Source: Vanessa cardui (Eukaryota; Arthropoda; Insecta; Lepidoptera; Nymphalidae). From it: a DNA stretch of 64,000 bases. Positions 11,926 to 24,357 of the stretch are shown here, piece by piece. The notes under the pieces were generated by a model. The model was not told where the DNA came from and made no database searches. It was given only the letters and a program-made list of their open reading frames with translations. The position numbers and the translations under genes were made by a program. The stretch is taken from the NCBI RefSeq assembly GCF_905220365.1, contig NC_061138.1, forward strand, positions 12,787,814 through 12,851,813, read 5' to 3'. Numbering within the stretch: position 1 is the first letter of the stretch; the number at the start of each line of letters is the position of its first letter.

Positions 11926-13057
11926 CATCATGTGAGGGAAAGGCGTTATGCGTTTTTCCAGCGATGAGAAAAAAGTATGGTAACCCAGCCTTCTTAACGA
12001 AGGTCGACATCAAGCAAGTGACCAGTCGAGTGTATTTAATAACTGTTCTTGAAAACACACAACGCAGAGTCAACGAAGTGGGATAAAGGCACGCTCACAG
12101 TGAATAGCCAATGAGAAAATAAAGCGATTACACCGATTATTTTTACAGCTTATTTATAATTAGCTACTTGATTGTAAGTGTTCAATGTCCATTAATACTG
12201 GTGCTACAATAATACGCCACCAACCTTGGAACCAACATTGGGACTGAGATATTATATATCTTGTATGTGTGTAGCTTTCTCGCCCTTTAAATGGGTATAC
12301 AATACGAAATATTTTTGTATGGCTGTTGGACATATTTATGGGTGGTACATACACGGTTATACAAAAACCTACCGAGTGAACACAACCAAAAAAAATTATT
12401 TATATTGATTATCAAATAAATTTACAAGCTAATATTTTATATAACAGACAAATGTCTTCCGTGTTACCAAAAATTATGAAATAAGCTGTATCATATAAAA
12501 CAAATATAACTGTATATACGAAATAACAAAACAAATTTATAAAAATCACCAAAAGAACAAAAGTGAACGCCTCAAAGCTACCAAGGTGAGGCAAATTGAG
12601 GTATTTATTTGAAATTTCCCATAATTACTTTACACAAGATAAAGGAATCACGTTCTAACAACACGACCTTAAATAACCAAACTCCATCTTATAATCATCG
12701 AAGTATACACTCTAAGGGAATACGAATAAAGTTGAATTTACCAAAATAACTAGTTGGATATAGTACGTTGTGTATGAAGATTGTCATTAGCGGATAGCCC
12801 AATACTGCTTACGAAATGATCGTAGCTTCGATTAATTACAAGTGCCATCATGTAAGCAATTATTTATCAATAAATCAAATTCGTTCTAATGATGACGTCC
12901 TCGTTCGTGTAAGATTTAAATTGAGAACTGTTTGTCAAATTAAGAACAATTAATTCATATTTGTCACGCCAATAATCTAAATATGGTGCAGGAAAAAGTG
13001 AAGCTACATATATAGTATCATCTGTATATGTTACATTTTCAGGGTAAGGCTAAGCTT
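11926..13057. other. AT-rich non-coding stretch, nothing recognised
   Basis: No recognisable repeat core or gene was found. Several 60-65-codon frames overlap on opposite strands between 12160 and 12594; none has domain-like content. Confidence 0.4.
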
Positions 13058-13226
13058 ACTCCACAGCGCAGCGCTGATGTGGTTTGGAGGATATGGCATC
13101 TCTTCGCTACGTGCAAGTTTCCTCACCATGTTTTCCTTTTCACCAATTTCAGTGGTGTTTGCCCGGGTTTTGACATCATCAGCTATTAATATCGACTTCT
13201 AAACATTGATCCATCTTGACTCTAAC
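13058..13226 (-). repeat. SINE family A, heavily diverged fragment
   Basis: 'gtgcaagtttcctcaccatg' followed by 'ttttcctttt' matches the family A body. A weak 'cccgggttttgacatcat' lies where the B box should be. It is an old copy. Confidence 0.45.
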
Positions 13227-13424
13227 CTATCATAAAATATAATAGTTATTAAACTACCCAAATTCACAGCATCTTTCGGTATAAGATTAATATATGAGCA
13301 TTACAAAAAACGTTACTTCCTTCATTAGTTGAGATAAATTGTACTTAAAAAAATATGATGGCAGAATGCTAACAGAGTTTCCTTATTGACAATCAAAATA
13401 AAAATATATTTTAATCAAGTATAA

Positions 13425-13528
13425 CTTTTAAATCGGCATTAAACATAAGTAAAGCTAACACCGGTTCCAAATGCAGATTCTACCGAGAAAAAGCGGCAAG
13501 ACATTCAGTAGTTACTCTTATTTGAGCA
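13425..13528 (+). repeat. Family D repeat, diverged fragment
   Basis: 'caccggttccaaatgcagat', 'tctaccgagaaaaagcggca' and 'cagtagttactcttat' match the 3' half of family D (29808-29975). Confidence 0.6.
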
Positions 13529-13633
13529 TTTGAAAACAAAATGTCATGTTTGTTAAATATTGTATTACAATTCATTCTTTCATACCACCGTCTTGAAATA
13601 AGATTTTTATACATTTTATTTAAAAGTAAAGTA

Positions 13634-13903
13634 ACAAGCCCGTAAATTTCCCACTGCTGGGCTAAAGCCTCCTGTTACAGAAGAGGGTTTGGAACATATT
13701 CCACCACGCTGTTTCAATGCAAGTTGGTGGAATGCACATGTGGCAGAATTTCGATGAAATTAGACACATGCAGGTTTCCTCACGATCTTTTCCTTCACCG
13801 CCGAGCACGAACATGAATTATAAACACAAATTAAGCACATATATATAGTGGTGCTTGTCTGGATTTGAACTCGCGATCATCGGTTATGATGCACGCGTGA
13901 TTG
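13634..13903 (-). mobile_element. SINE family A, head-truncated
   Basis: The body from 'cccgtaaatttcccactgct' to 'cggttatgatgcacgcgtg' is clear. The A-box part of the tRNA head (expected after 13900) is missing, and the (CAA)n tail is gone. 'catatatatag' shows a local AT expansion. Confidence 0.85.
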
Positions 13904-14611
13904 ATTGTGATATGATTCGTGGCTTTGCTTCCGCTTATGGGATTGGTCATAAGGGATTAGCCATACACAATAGCATATGTTATTTGACAGACAGACAAAC
14001 AGATAGGATTCTCAATTTAAACATTAGATAATATTTCTGTGAAAACCATAATCAGACATAGTTTCCCAAGCTGCATATTGTTTTTTCTTAAATCTCTCTT
14101 AAAACAAATGACTTGTTTAACCTAAAATGACATGTATTTTTATGAGCAGAAGAGTTATAATATGCAAATGAGCAATCGAATTTTATATCGAACATTGGAA
14201 TTTGAACCTTATTTTTCAATAACTATGGTTGTATTTCCAATGCAGAAATATACATTCTGAGGTCAAGAATTTTCACCTTCCTTGGGTCAGAAGTTACGTA
14301 AATATGTATTTGAATAAATATCTCTGACTTGTAATAATAAATACTTATTTTGTTGATAATTTCATTACCTCGTTTGGGATTTCAAGTGTAATTGACGGCC
14401 ATTGTGCTTCATTTCCGGTTCAAGTTTTAATTGGAGTTACTTGACTTTAAAGTACTTTAGTCAAAGAATAAATAAGTTCTTTTATATCGGGTTTTCTTTC
14501 AACGTCATTAGTCGTTTAAACGCAAACTAAGGTTAACTTATTTCTTAAATCAATCTTAGCAGGAATATTATTGGCTTGTATTCAAAATATTAAAAAGTCA
14601 ATATATTTTGA

Positions 14612-14883
14612 GTGCTCAGATGGCCGTGGTTAGAACGCGTGCATCTTAACCGATGATTACGGGTCAAACCTAGGCAAGCACCACTATATATATATAATTC
14701 ATGTCATGCTCGGCGGTGAAGGAATCCTGCATGTGTCTAATTTCATCTAAATTCTGCCACATGTGCATTCCACCAACCCAAATTGGAATCAAACAAATAT
14801 TGGAACAGCGAATATGTTCCAAATCCTCTCCTTAATGGAAGAGGAGGCCTTAGTCCAGCAGTGGGAAATTTACAGGCTGTGGC
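14612..14883 (+). mobile_element. SINE family A, rearranged copy
   Basis: The head 'gatggccgtggttagaacgc' and weakened B box 'gggtcaaacctaggcaag' are present. The centre around 14770-14810 contains a partial duplication ('aattggaatc' then 'tattggaacagcg'). The tail end 'cagcagtgggaaatttacag' is intact but (GTT)n is lost. Confidence 0.85.
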
Positions 14884-14984
14884 TTTATTTGTATTTTTTT
14901 AAAGGCTTTGTGCAATTGTGCAATCTGTGTTGCTTTGATACACACAGTTATTCCACAGCCAAAAGGGAATTTAAAGAGTTATAT

Positions 14985-15105
14985 TTCGGTGTGAAGGATG
15001 AGCGAGTTACTTTGACATATTAGTTAAATGCATATAGACGGCATGTAGGTGATGATCACCACTTATCGTCAGGCCTATTTGCCTCTCAACTTTCCTATAA
15101 ATGAT
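14985..15105 (+). repeat. A-tailed repeat family C, internally deleted fragment
   Basis: 'ggtgtgaaggatgagcgagt' is joined to 'gatgatcaccacttatcgtc', skipping the middle of the element. Confidence 0.5.
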
Positions 15106-15109
15106 ATAA

Positions 15110-16166
15110 ATATAATATTGTTAACCTTGTCTCGTTTCGGTATTTAAATATAAACAGTGATATACTCATTATTTGATAAAAGTAACATGATGTATATATG
15201 AAGGTATATAAAAAGAACTTATGACCTTGATTGGACCTAACACGATTGGTTAGAGATCTTAAGTTATTTTTAATGTTATTGGAATTTGAACTTTAAGTAC
15301 ATGAAAAATAAACCGAGTTTGTATTGCATGCAATAGTAGAGTTATTACAAATCGTTTGGAATAGGTTAATCTAAAGTTTGATTATCTTACGTCCACCTAC
15401 CGTTGGAATATACTCGTGTAGATTCAAGTTTGTTACAGCACGAGAACCATCTTACCATTTCAGTGTCATTCTCCCGATTAATTTTTGTTCATACCTGAAA
15501 AAACACAAAAAAAATGTTAATAATTGACGCAAAAAAAAAAAATAAAATATTTTAATTTTTTTATGCAAATATTATTATATCATTTAATTTAATAATATTA
15601 AAGGAACACGAAAGGAACAATAATAATTTGTTAAAATAAATTAAACATTACCCTTTTCCCGTTCTTTTAAAACTAAATAAAATTTTGGTTATTAAAAAAA
15701 AAACAAAATGTCTATTAACTGACTATTAGTTTTTATGAATATATTATAAAGACATTTATTTTTATGTTTTCTTTTTTGCCTTCTTAAATTTATTCTTTGC
15801 CATTTTTAAAATTGATTGTTATAAATTTTAGTAGTCATACTTTTTTAAAATTTAGTCCCTTTTTCGTTGAAATTTTAAACAGTTTAATTCAATGTAAATA
15901 TTTATTTTTTGGCATTTTTTATAATATTATTATAGGTGTAATTTATCGTTTCTAAAACTGTATGTATTTACAAATATTCGTAATATACCAACCGCTTCGC
16001 ATATAACCGTTTATTTATTGTTACTTCCTACGTAGCTTTGTAATACCAATTACTCATCAGTTCTATCTCCATAACCAATACATACAATTTCCGAGATCTT
16101 GTTAAAGGGGTGAGTGACCCAAGGTTTTATAGGCACAGGAGATAAAATCACGCATCCTTAGCGTTA
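15110..16166. other. AT-rich non-coding stretch
   Basis: Extremely AT-rich at 15480-15960, with A- and T-runs. A short family C core fragment ('ggggtgagtgacccaaggtt') is visible at about 16106-16140. Nothing else is recognised. Confidence 0.4.
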
Positions 16167-16324
16167 GTGCCCTTTCACACGTGTACAACGGTGACGGCAC
16201 GGTGACCGTACCGTGTTAGATGGTAATGTATGAGCTATTAAGACCATTTTCACAAGGCACGGCGATCGTGCCGTGACTGAGCTAGTACATAACTACTTTA
16301 ACATAGCGCTGTGTGAACCGGCAT
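16167..16324. mobile_element. MITE-like element with internal near-palindromes
   Basis: The ends read GTGCCCTTTCACACG (left) and, inverted, ATGCCGGTTCACACA (right), giving imperfect ~15-bp terminal inverted repeats flanked by TA (or TTA/TAA). The interior holds two 18-bp near-palindromes, CACGGTGACCGTACCGTG (16198-16215) and CACGGCGATCGTGCCGTG (16258-16275), which differ by three transitions only. At 158 bp it is non-coding. A DNA-transposon relic is the most economical reading. Confidence 0.55.
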
Positions 16325-16527
16325 TAAAAATAGTCCATTAAAGACATTACTATATGTAGAAGCAATTTACCAACTTAATATGCTTAAAAAACTATATAAA
16401 AATTAGCAAATCGAAATTAAAGTATTCTTCATTGTATCTGTAAAGTCGTCTTTATGTAAGTTTATTTACAATTTTGAATGACCATGGTATAGGATTAAAT
16501 TGAAGGTAGTTAAATATGTAGTTATAA

Positions 16528-16711
16528 ATAGCGGTGCCTCATCAAAATCGGTCCAGCCGTTCCAGATATTAGTTGGAAAAAAACAAATAGACAGACGGAC
16601 AAGAACTGTTAAAATGATATTTTGGTATACATACCGTGTATACATACACATGCATTTAGTAAAAAGTATTTTAATATTACAAACAGGCACTCCAATTTTA
16701 TTATATGTAGA
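16528..16711 (-). mobile_element. Helitron family 2, truncated copy
   Basis: The minus-strand start is 'tctacatataataaaattgg', followed by the 'agtgcctgtttgtaatatta' block, and the copy runs to 'aacggctggaccgattttga'. It corresponds to the complete copy at 60675-60949 but lacks the CTAG end. Confidence 0.7.
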
Positions 16712-16999
16712 TGACAAGAAATTCGGTAGCTACTCCTTTTCTTAAATAAATTTTCAAAGCTATTTTTAAGTAATTAAATTTACATACTGTATTAAATTCA
16801 AAGAATACGAAATCAACCCTTACATATATTCTATGGTTTCTCAACAAATTTATTGGGTATTTTGTAACATAACCTTTAAATTTATTAATAGGCAAAGTTC
16901 TTCATTAAATACTACAAGCTGCTCATCCTGGTTTCACGTGGATGCATAAAGGTCTAAATACAACTTTCAAATTGAAAAAAAAATATGAAAAACTATTTT

Positions 17000-17814
17000 C
17001 TTTTTTGACGTTCTCGCTCTTTCCTTCCTTAGAATATTATTTTTGAATCACGCTGTTTATTGATGAATACCGTATTAAAATCTTTGCGTAATTATTTTAA
17101 AAATGGAAGCGTACAGACAACAGGAAGTGATTTTTTTTATTATTTTATAATACCTGTGAGCTTAGTCAACAAACAAATTGACTATGTCACCCCTAACAAG
17201 CAAAACACAATAATCAAAATCAAACCAACTTATCATCTAATTAACTTAATACTACTTCATTAATATTATATTATACATTCATAATCTTCTTTCTTTTCAT
17301 ATAAGGATAATACCTTAAATGAAAAAACCGAATAGGTAAACTAACTTTGTTTTATAATAAGTATTAAATATCACCAGCAAAATTAAGAGAATCTAAAACA
17401 AAAACAATAAAAAAAGACCCAATGCCTACATCTTAGCATTGAAGTAAAAGATTTATTTCAAGATTCCCATTATTTCCTTAAGTATTGCCAGGCAATGCTG
17501 ATAAGATCAGACACGTGGGCGACACGAAGCCTCCTCTCAGTGCAACAAAGATGGAGAGCCTGGTATTGCATAGCGGAATAGGGTATGTCGTTAATATAAA
17601 ATGAATTAATATTACTTTAAACACTTCTTAATTTGGTTTTGTAATATCGAATTCGAATATTTAAATTACACTAGTTAATTTTAAAGGGCTTGTTACTTAA
17701 TATATGTGACTAATGGAAGCCTTTTTGCGTTACAAATTCTTGTATTAAAAAACGACCTTGAAATAAAATTATTATACCTCCCATAGAAGTTACACAATCA
17801 ATGAGTGAATGGTC
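17000..17814. other. AT-rich non-coding stretch, nothing recognised
   Basis: No repeat or gene is identified. A short GC-richer segment at 17480-17580 matches no other sequence in this window. Confidence 0.35.
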
Positions 17815-17968
17815 AACAACAATAACAACAACAGCTTTTTTAATTTCCTAGTACTGGACTTAGAGAACCTTAGTGCAGTAGTAGGAAGAGGAGAAGGTTT
17901 AGAGCATATTCCTATAATATATAGTTTTAACCCGCAATTATCCAACCACTAAGCCATCTCGGCTGTGT
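17815..17968 (-). repeat. SINE family A, deleted and diverged
   Basis: A (CAA)n-type tail 'caacaacaataacaacaaca' is followed by the tail body 'aatttcctagtactggactt'. A large internal deletion leads directly to a B-box remnant and 'ccaaccactaagccatctcg'. The central ~150 bp are missing. Confidence 0.7.
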
Positions 17969-18929
17969 GTGCGGAATGAATCGTCATATTCCATTAATAA
18001 AATAAATCTAAGGATATCACCGATTCCGTAAGGAACCGGCCAGAATCTCGATAGTTGCACTTTTTAAACAATTTACATAGATTTGTTATTAGTTATTAGG
18101 TACATAGGAGAACTAAATATATCAGGCAACCGAATACATTATATGTACGAGTATATATCTACACTTTATGCTGATCTAGCGACTTGCCCTTAAGAAATAC
18201 AAAATTAAAAAACGATTAAATAAAATATACATGTAAATGTTAATTGTGAAAACTTTACGAGAGAAATTAAATTGACTTTTAAAACTTGTTTAACCCTAAT
18301 TACATCGGCTGACCTTTATATTTACATATAATGAAACTTTATTTAGGCTGCGTCTGTATTTTAAATTTAACGGTAATTCTTGTGCGTAGACTGACACTCG
18401 GTCAGTAGGCACATATTAAGTCTAAAGAAGGCGGTGCATATAAATATTATGAAAAGCAACTTCTAATTATAATAGATCATCTAAATGTAACGAGAATGAC
18501 AAAATGGAGTAATATAAAGACAGGTAAACTAATAAAAACTAGTTTCCGACTTCGCAAAGTAAATACAACCTTCCTGGGGAACAGTAATTATTTCTACATT
18601 AAGATTCCATAGTTAGCTGTAACTTGGCCTATTAAAAAATTTAAAACTGTTGTCAAAAAAAGCCTCGTGAACTTTGTACTTATTGATTTTCAGATAAATT
18701 ATATATAAATTTAATTGTACTTTATTGACATACATTAAAGAATATTTTGATTTCATTTCGTATATATAATTATCTCTACGTTATACAGCATATAAAGATC
18801 GCAAGTGTCACGTTAATATTAATTTATAGCGAGTGAAACTGCGAAATGCAACTACTTATATAAAAATATTACTCTACATATCCTGGTCAATCAATTTTCT
18901 GTAGAACATTTTTTGGAACCAATCATTAA

Positions 18930-19160
18930 AAAACCGACCAAGCTCGAGTCGGTTTCGCATATGACAGATTCCATGCAAAACAAAATCGTCACCAAAATAT
19001 CGCATTTGTTGTATTTGGGCCATTTAAATATTTATTTTATTCTGGTTTTTAGTTGTTGTTTTTTATTATAGTGGGAACAGAATTCTACAGAGATACAGCC
19101 TGTTGACAGACGGACAGACATATGGCCTGACAGCGAAGTATTAGTAACAGGGAATCTTAA
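18930..19160 (+). repeat. 'accgaccaag...gtcggt' repeat
   Basis: Opens with 'aaccgaccaagctcgagtcg' and 'gcatatgacagattcc', and continues to 'cagacggacagacatatgg' and 'aacagggaatctt'. I recall this arrangement as a widespread insect interspersed repeat. The boundaries are approximate. Confidence 0.5.
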
Positions 19161-19654
19161 AAATGTCTTATTTTATTAACGTAGATTAGCGAATAACAAT
19201 CTAAAAGATTACCTAATTAAACCATTTAATATATAAATAGCAACAAAGCTTTACACAGTTACAAAGGCAAACATAATTATGTATTAAGTACAGCGTGTGC
19301 CGGAACGAATAGTCTGTCAAAGCAAAGCTCGTTTAAGTTGATATTGTTTTAACTCGCATTTACTTAAGTCAGTAACACGAGCGAGGTTTTGTAACAATAT
19401 TGTAACATATATTAAGGTGATAAACTCAATACAATACTAATATTTATGTGTAGTTATTTTTCTGTTTTGCTAAGATTATTTGAAATGTGAACTGAAACTG
19501 AAATATTATAAATATAAAACTGAACATTATTCCATTTTTCTAGTTTCAAGTTGGTGGCCAAAATGGGTCCCTCTGATATGAGTTTGTATCACGCTGACTA
19601 GAGAGACCCATACCACTTAAATATGCTATTTATACTGTGGTCAAGAATAAATGC

Positions 19655-19870
19655 ATAAAAAATGAGACACTTGGTGGTAAGTGGTCACCACTGTCCATAG
19701 ATATTGGTACCGTAATTTCTTTAACTATTGTTAGAATCATCAACCATGGGCACTGAGATGTTATGTCTTCTTTGCGTTTGTAGTTATTAAATATCCCTGT
19801 TTGATGGTATAATATATGCTGACTAGGTGGTAACTACTCCATGCTTGCATAATTCCCTACCACCATGTAA
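19655..19870 (-). repeat. A-tailed repeat family C, diverged
   Basis: Minus-strand core words are present: 'gtgaccacttaccaccaagt'-like 3' block at 19667-19690 and 'agggaattatgcaagcatgg' at the 5' end. The middle is scrambled. Confidence 0.6.
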
Positions 19871-20492
19871 ACTTTAAATATAACGTTACTTCTAAAAAAA
19901 TATTAAACTTATAAAAACTCCGGTGCATAGTTTTTGTTTTGTTTCTCAATGACGTGATCACTGTTTATTTAAACAACTTTAAATTTGTAAACATTGACTT
20001 AAAAATAACTTTTGTCTTAGTCAATTATGCAGTTTCTAAGGTATACCTAAATGTAATATATATATCATGTAGTGTGTAAGTATATATGCGCTCACTTAAT
20101 GACGTCCGCGCAATTCATCAAAACTTCAGGTCAAATTACTTAACACACGATATTAATCCATATTAAAAGTAATAACATATTAATTGTAAACACTGAAACT
20201 ATGTGGAAATTACTAGACTAAATTGTCTAGTGCATTTTGACTAGGATATATGTCAGATATTTATGATACATATTCGGTCAGGGAAATAGGCTGCTGATTG
20301 TATGTAGCGATTGTTTCCTAAGTAATTCTTAATTTATTAAACTTATTGAATGCGTAACTTCGATTCTATTAAAAAAATCTAAAATTTATAACATGACGAT
20401 TGAAAGATGCTCCAAAAAAAATAATTTGATTACATTTCTTAATATTAGATCATCGATTAGTTTAATAATATCGTGTCATTATTTTTGGACAT

Positions 20493-20512
20493 GATATCGA
20501 TGTATCGATATC
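20493..20512. promoter_or_regulatory. Palindromic TATCGATA (DRE/BEAF-type) site
   Basis: GATATCGAT-GT-ATCGATATC is a perfect 9-bp inverted repeat with a 2-bp centre that contains the octamer TATCGATA (20503-20510). In Drosophila this octamer is bound by DREF and BEAF-32 at promoters and domain borders. Any function here is inference. Confidence 0.3.
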
Positions 20513-20673
20513 GAAAAGATAAATCTATTATCAACCAAACAACCGCTAAGACAAGTTTATATGTGATGCCGAATGTGTCAGAAAAGATGTAAAGTCGATT
20601 ATAATACTATTAAAATCTTGTACTCAAACTGTACTTGTAAGCTGGCTTCTAATAGCTTCAAAACTTTACCATT

Positions 20674-20902
20674 ACATAGTATAAAACAAAGCCTCCGGTG
20701 TCTGTCTCTATGTATGCTTAGATCTTTAAAATTACGCAACGGATTATGATGCGGTTTTGTAATAGACAATTCTATTCGCGAGGAAGATTTTTGTAAATAC
20801 AACACTAAATTTAGAAGTTTCTAATGGGATGTCGTAAAAAAAAAATCAGTTGTATATTCTGTATTAGTATTGCACCCGTGTAACACCGGGGCTGATCACT
20901 AG
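20674..20902 (+). mobile_element. Helitron (Lep1-like family), near complete
   Basis: Starts 'tacatagtataaaacaaag', passes through 'gcaacggattatgatgcggt', and ends with a GC-rich stem region then CTAG at 20899-20902 followed by T. It is the same family as 28246-28493 (opposite strand). No protein is encoded. Confidence 0.75.
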
Positions 20903-20989
20903 TAGAGTATAAAATACATTTGTTCAGAGAAATATACGGGCTCTCGGTGTATTTTCCATAAAACCTTTAGACATTTTAAGTAATTCTAG

Positions 20990-21140
20990 ACCTAAATATC
21001 CTAAACATCGAACCAGCGCTTAACATGACAAATTGAGCGCGGCTACAGCGCGCGTAGACACGGAAACACGCTAGCCCGCAAGAAAACATGACAACTGGCC
21101 GTGTTGGAAATAAATTTGTATTTTCGCCCTTATGGCTCTA
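20990..21140. other. GC-richer unique segment
   Basis: 'gagcgcggctacagcgcgcg' and 'cacgctagcccgcaagaaaa' stand out from AT-rich surroundings and match no repeat in the window. No coding frame longer than ~17 codons was found. It could be conserved non-coding DNA. Confidence 0.2.
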
Positions 21141-21304
21141 AAAATAAAGTTCAAATATTAGCGCACTTTGTTTATGAAATCCTATATGATATATTTAGTG
21201 TAATTATAAAAGTTATTTTTGACTGTATCTTTGTGTGCTTAGGTTATTAGCAGCCATTTATACGACGTAAATAAAAAAGAAAAATTGGGTTTTTCCTTCA
21301 AGAA

Positions 21305-21593
21305 TTTTTTTTATGGAATAGTTTGGCGGATGAGCATATGAACCACCTGATGGTAAGTGGTAATCATCACCCATAGACAATGACACTGTAAGAAATATTC
21401 CTTACATCGTCAATGCGCCACAAACCTTGGGAACTAAGATGCTATGTCCCTTGTGCCTGTAGTTACACTGGCTCACTCACCCTTCAAACCGGAACACAAC
21501 AATACTACATATTGTTGTTTAGCGGTAGAATATCCGATGAGTAAGTGGTACCTACCCAGGCGGGCTTGCACAAAGCCCTACCACCATTAAGTA
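21305..21593 (-). mobile_element. A-tailed repeat family C, full length
   Basis: On the minus strand it starts 'ggtggtagggctttgtgcaa', contains 'gtgagtgagccagtgtaact', and ends 'atatgctcatccgccaaact' plus an A-run. All blocks of the family are present. The A-tail and uniform ends make a SINE-like retroelement likely, but no Pol III boxes are clear. Confidence 0.85.
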
Positions 21594-22089
21594 AAGTTTA
21601 ATTAATAAGTATTTAATTAGGTAGTGTACCGTGCTTCCGGAAGCTCGTACAATCGTTGATCCTGTGCTTTCAGCAATCGAAACATTTTACTATCCCCAGC
21701 AACCGAATTTGAATTAAATTGAAATTTTATAGTTAAAAAAAAATAAGATTTTTTTATATCCTAATTTTCCAACGCTTTGTTTTATAATAAATTAATAAAA
21801 AAATAGTTACAGAGTATTTTATTGTATATATCAGAATAGAATATTCTACAATAGAAATTATATATTTTCTAAATCATAAAATATCTTCGTCCCATATTGT
21901 CACATCTCGGACGAGCACGTTTGTTTGTGCACGTCAGTTCGCCTAACAGTGACGAAGCACACCCGCATTTCAAAATGTCTCGAATAGATATTGATACTAT
22001 GTAAATAATTGCAGATTAAAATAACCACAGATTAATTAGACACGGAGCCGTCTTCATTTCAAGTAGAACAGTAAGATGTAAAGAAGTAC

Positions 22090-22505
22090 AGCATAAATGG
22101 CACGTTTTACAATTTTAAATTTCGAATATGATTAAAATGAGACATCTTATTTTATTTGTATAAGTGATATACTTTACATGTATATATATTGCACTCACAC
22201 ACATGATCAGTCATGCAACACACACAAGCAAGAAAAGACACATATCCCTACATTACTTTTACGAAATTTTAAATATCGAATATGACTGAGGTGTTTTCAC
22301 TTATTACATACATTACAAGTTAACTGCATAACACACGCAAACAAAAATGACACACACATTTGCGAAAACGAATATTAAGACTCTTATTACTAATTAAGGC
22401 TTCTAGAATTTCAAATTTCGAATATGATTTATATAGTGAACACTAATACATGTTAACTTCACACACACAGACATGTTCAGACGCACACAGCGGCATGCGA
22501 TTGTA
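22090..22505. repeat. Diverged tandem repeat, ~150-bp unit x ~3
   Basis: The motif aaat(t/a)TCGAATATGA recurs at 22123, 22277 and 22419 (CG positions; spacing 154 and 142). Each copy is followed at a similar distance by 'ttaac/gcat' words and a CACACA-rich block ('cactcacacacatgatcag', 'aacacacgcaaacaaa', 'cttcacacacacagacatg'). The units are too diverged to be recent. No frame is kept across the units. Confidence 0.6.
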
Positions 22506-22509
22506 TGCT

Positions 22510-24030
22510 CAGCTGTTATTTGTTTTTATATTTTATAACATTATCAATAAATCCAGCTTCAGAATATCTTATGATTTAAAACGCCATAAGTTTGGAGCAA
22601 TTTAATGTCTAGACATAGTCATAAATTCAGGCGCTTTAGTCGAGTCTCAAGTTATAAGAGTAATATATTATTATGCTTATCCCTTTTTGGGTGGACAATG
22701 TCACTTTGTTGTGTTTATTATTAAAAACTGACCATTTATAATTATATTATACATAATCTACAGAAATATGACTTTCGAAAATGTTCTTCAAACAAAAATG
22801 TAATGGTAGTTTAATAAATTCAAATTCTAATATTCATTTTGTATAAAACGTGATTCCGACCGACTTTACACTAAAAATCTTAGTTGAATAGCTCTCAAAA
22901 ATAATAAAGTTGTCTATTAACAAAAAAAAAATGTTACTGGAAAATTACATTCAAACAAATTTTACTCTTTATAAAATCTGTATAGATTACACTTTCTTAT
23001 TAATAGTCAAAGTAAATACTAACACTGACTTGGAAAAGACCGAGTTAAAAATCTGAACGGTGAAAAAAATCCCCACAAATTTGAATGTATCGGTAATCCC
23101 GTGACATTTTTTTTTAATTTTTAAGATGAAAAAGTTTAAGCTTTTTTAAAACTGTTTATAATTTTCTTTACAACAAAGAAAGAACCAGAAATTATCGCCG
23201 TTTCATTCTCAAACAGTGAGATAGCTGTGAACAGGCTATTTTTAAAATAATTATTGTAATGAGTTGAATCAACAATACAAATTTATTTATATAAGCAAAT
23301 TTTATATCTTTATTGAAACCCATGAAATGCTTGTAAAACGAGTGACAGTCATAAATAAATATACACAAATTTAAATAACCACTTATGCATATCACAGTAA
23401 ATGAACGGCAAATTTTGTCGTGATAAAATTATTAAAATACACATAAAATCTAAAAACTTTTGCAAGACGGACATTACGCTAACTTATTAAAACTTCATCC
23501 GTTTACATTTAACCTGAATTAATTCCATCTCGTATCAACCCGTTATTACTAAATAAGCTAGAAAGAGAGAGGCAATCAAGCTATTTACGAGTCCAACAAT
23601 AATGAGAGTCGTTTACATCCAAAATCAATTTGTATATTGACAGGTAATTATCTTGGCATCGCGTAATACGTTAGTTGAGAGTGTCGAATATATAATAACA
23701 AAGAAGTTTATTAGGTACATAACGCGACAAAGTATTTTATTAGCCATTAACGAGATGAAGACACTTATATTGAGAAACGGACACACGGTTACAACCACGA
23801 TAGCATTTATTTTTAGCAAAATTGCTTGTTTTTTTTTAAATTATATATTGCTTACAAAACCATCATCCTAATATAACATAATATATATTTTATTATATAT
23901 ACATATGTACCTATGATACCTACCTTTGCTTGTATAACCCCAGCACTGGTAAAACTTAATTGACCGAAATTGTCTGATATATTATGTTGTCTGAAATAAG
24001 TCTCACTCAATTCCCATCTCAGCTCATATA
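22510..24030. other. AT-rich non-coding stretch, nothing recognised
   Basis: No SINE, Helitron or gene is recognised. Overlapping ~65-codon frames on both strands at 23625-23871 are AT-rich and look incidental. Confidence 0.35.
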
Positions 24031-24036
24031 GCTCAT

Positions 24037-24357
24037 GAGCTGAGATGGCCCAGTGGTTAGAATGCGTGCATCTTAACCGATGATTGCGGGTTCAAACCCA
24101 GTCAAGCACCACTCTATGTATCTGCTTAATTTGTGTTTATAATTCATCTCTTGCTCGGCGGTGAAGGAAAACATCGTGACGAAACCTGCATGTGTCTAAT
24201 TTCATCGAAATTCTGCAACATGTGCATTCCACCAACTTGCATTGGAAGAGCGTTGTGGAATATGTTCCAAACCCTCTCCTTAATGGAAGAGGAAGCCTTA
24301 TCTGAGCTGTGGGAAATGTACTAAAGTGGCTGTTACTTTACTTTACTTTACTTTACA
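24037..24357 (+). mobile_element. SINE family A with (ACTTT)n tail
   Basis: Clear head 'gatggcccagtggttagaat', B box 'gggttcaaacccagtcaagc' and complete body. Instead of (GTT)n, the 3' end carries about five 'tttac' units (24333-24357), a new simple-repeat tail. The head is preceded by an inverted 'gctcatgagctgagatgg' palindromic patch. Confidence 0.9.

Noticed and set aside
22090..22505. CRISPR-like array
   Set aside because: Units are ~150 bp, diverged, with no short exact repeats and unique spacers; the sequence is from an animal genome.
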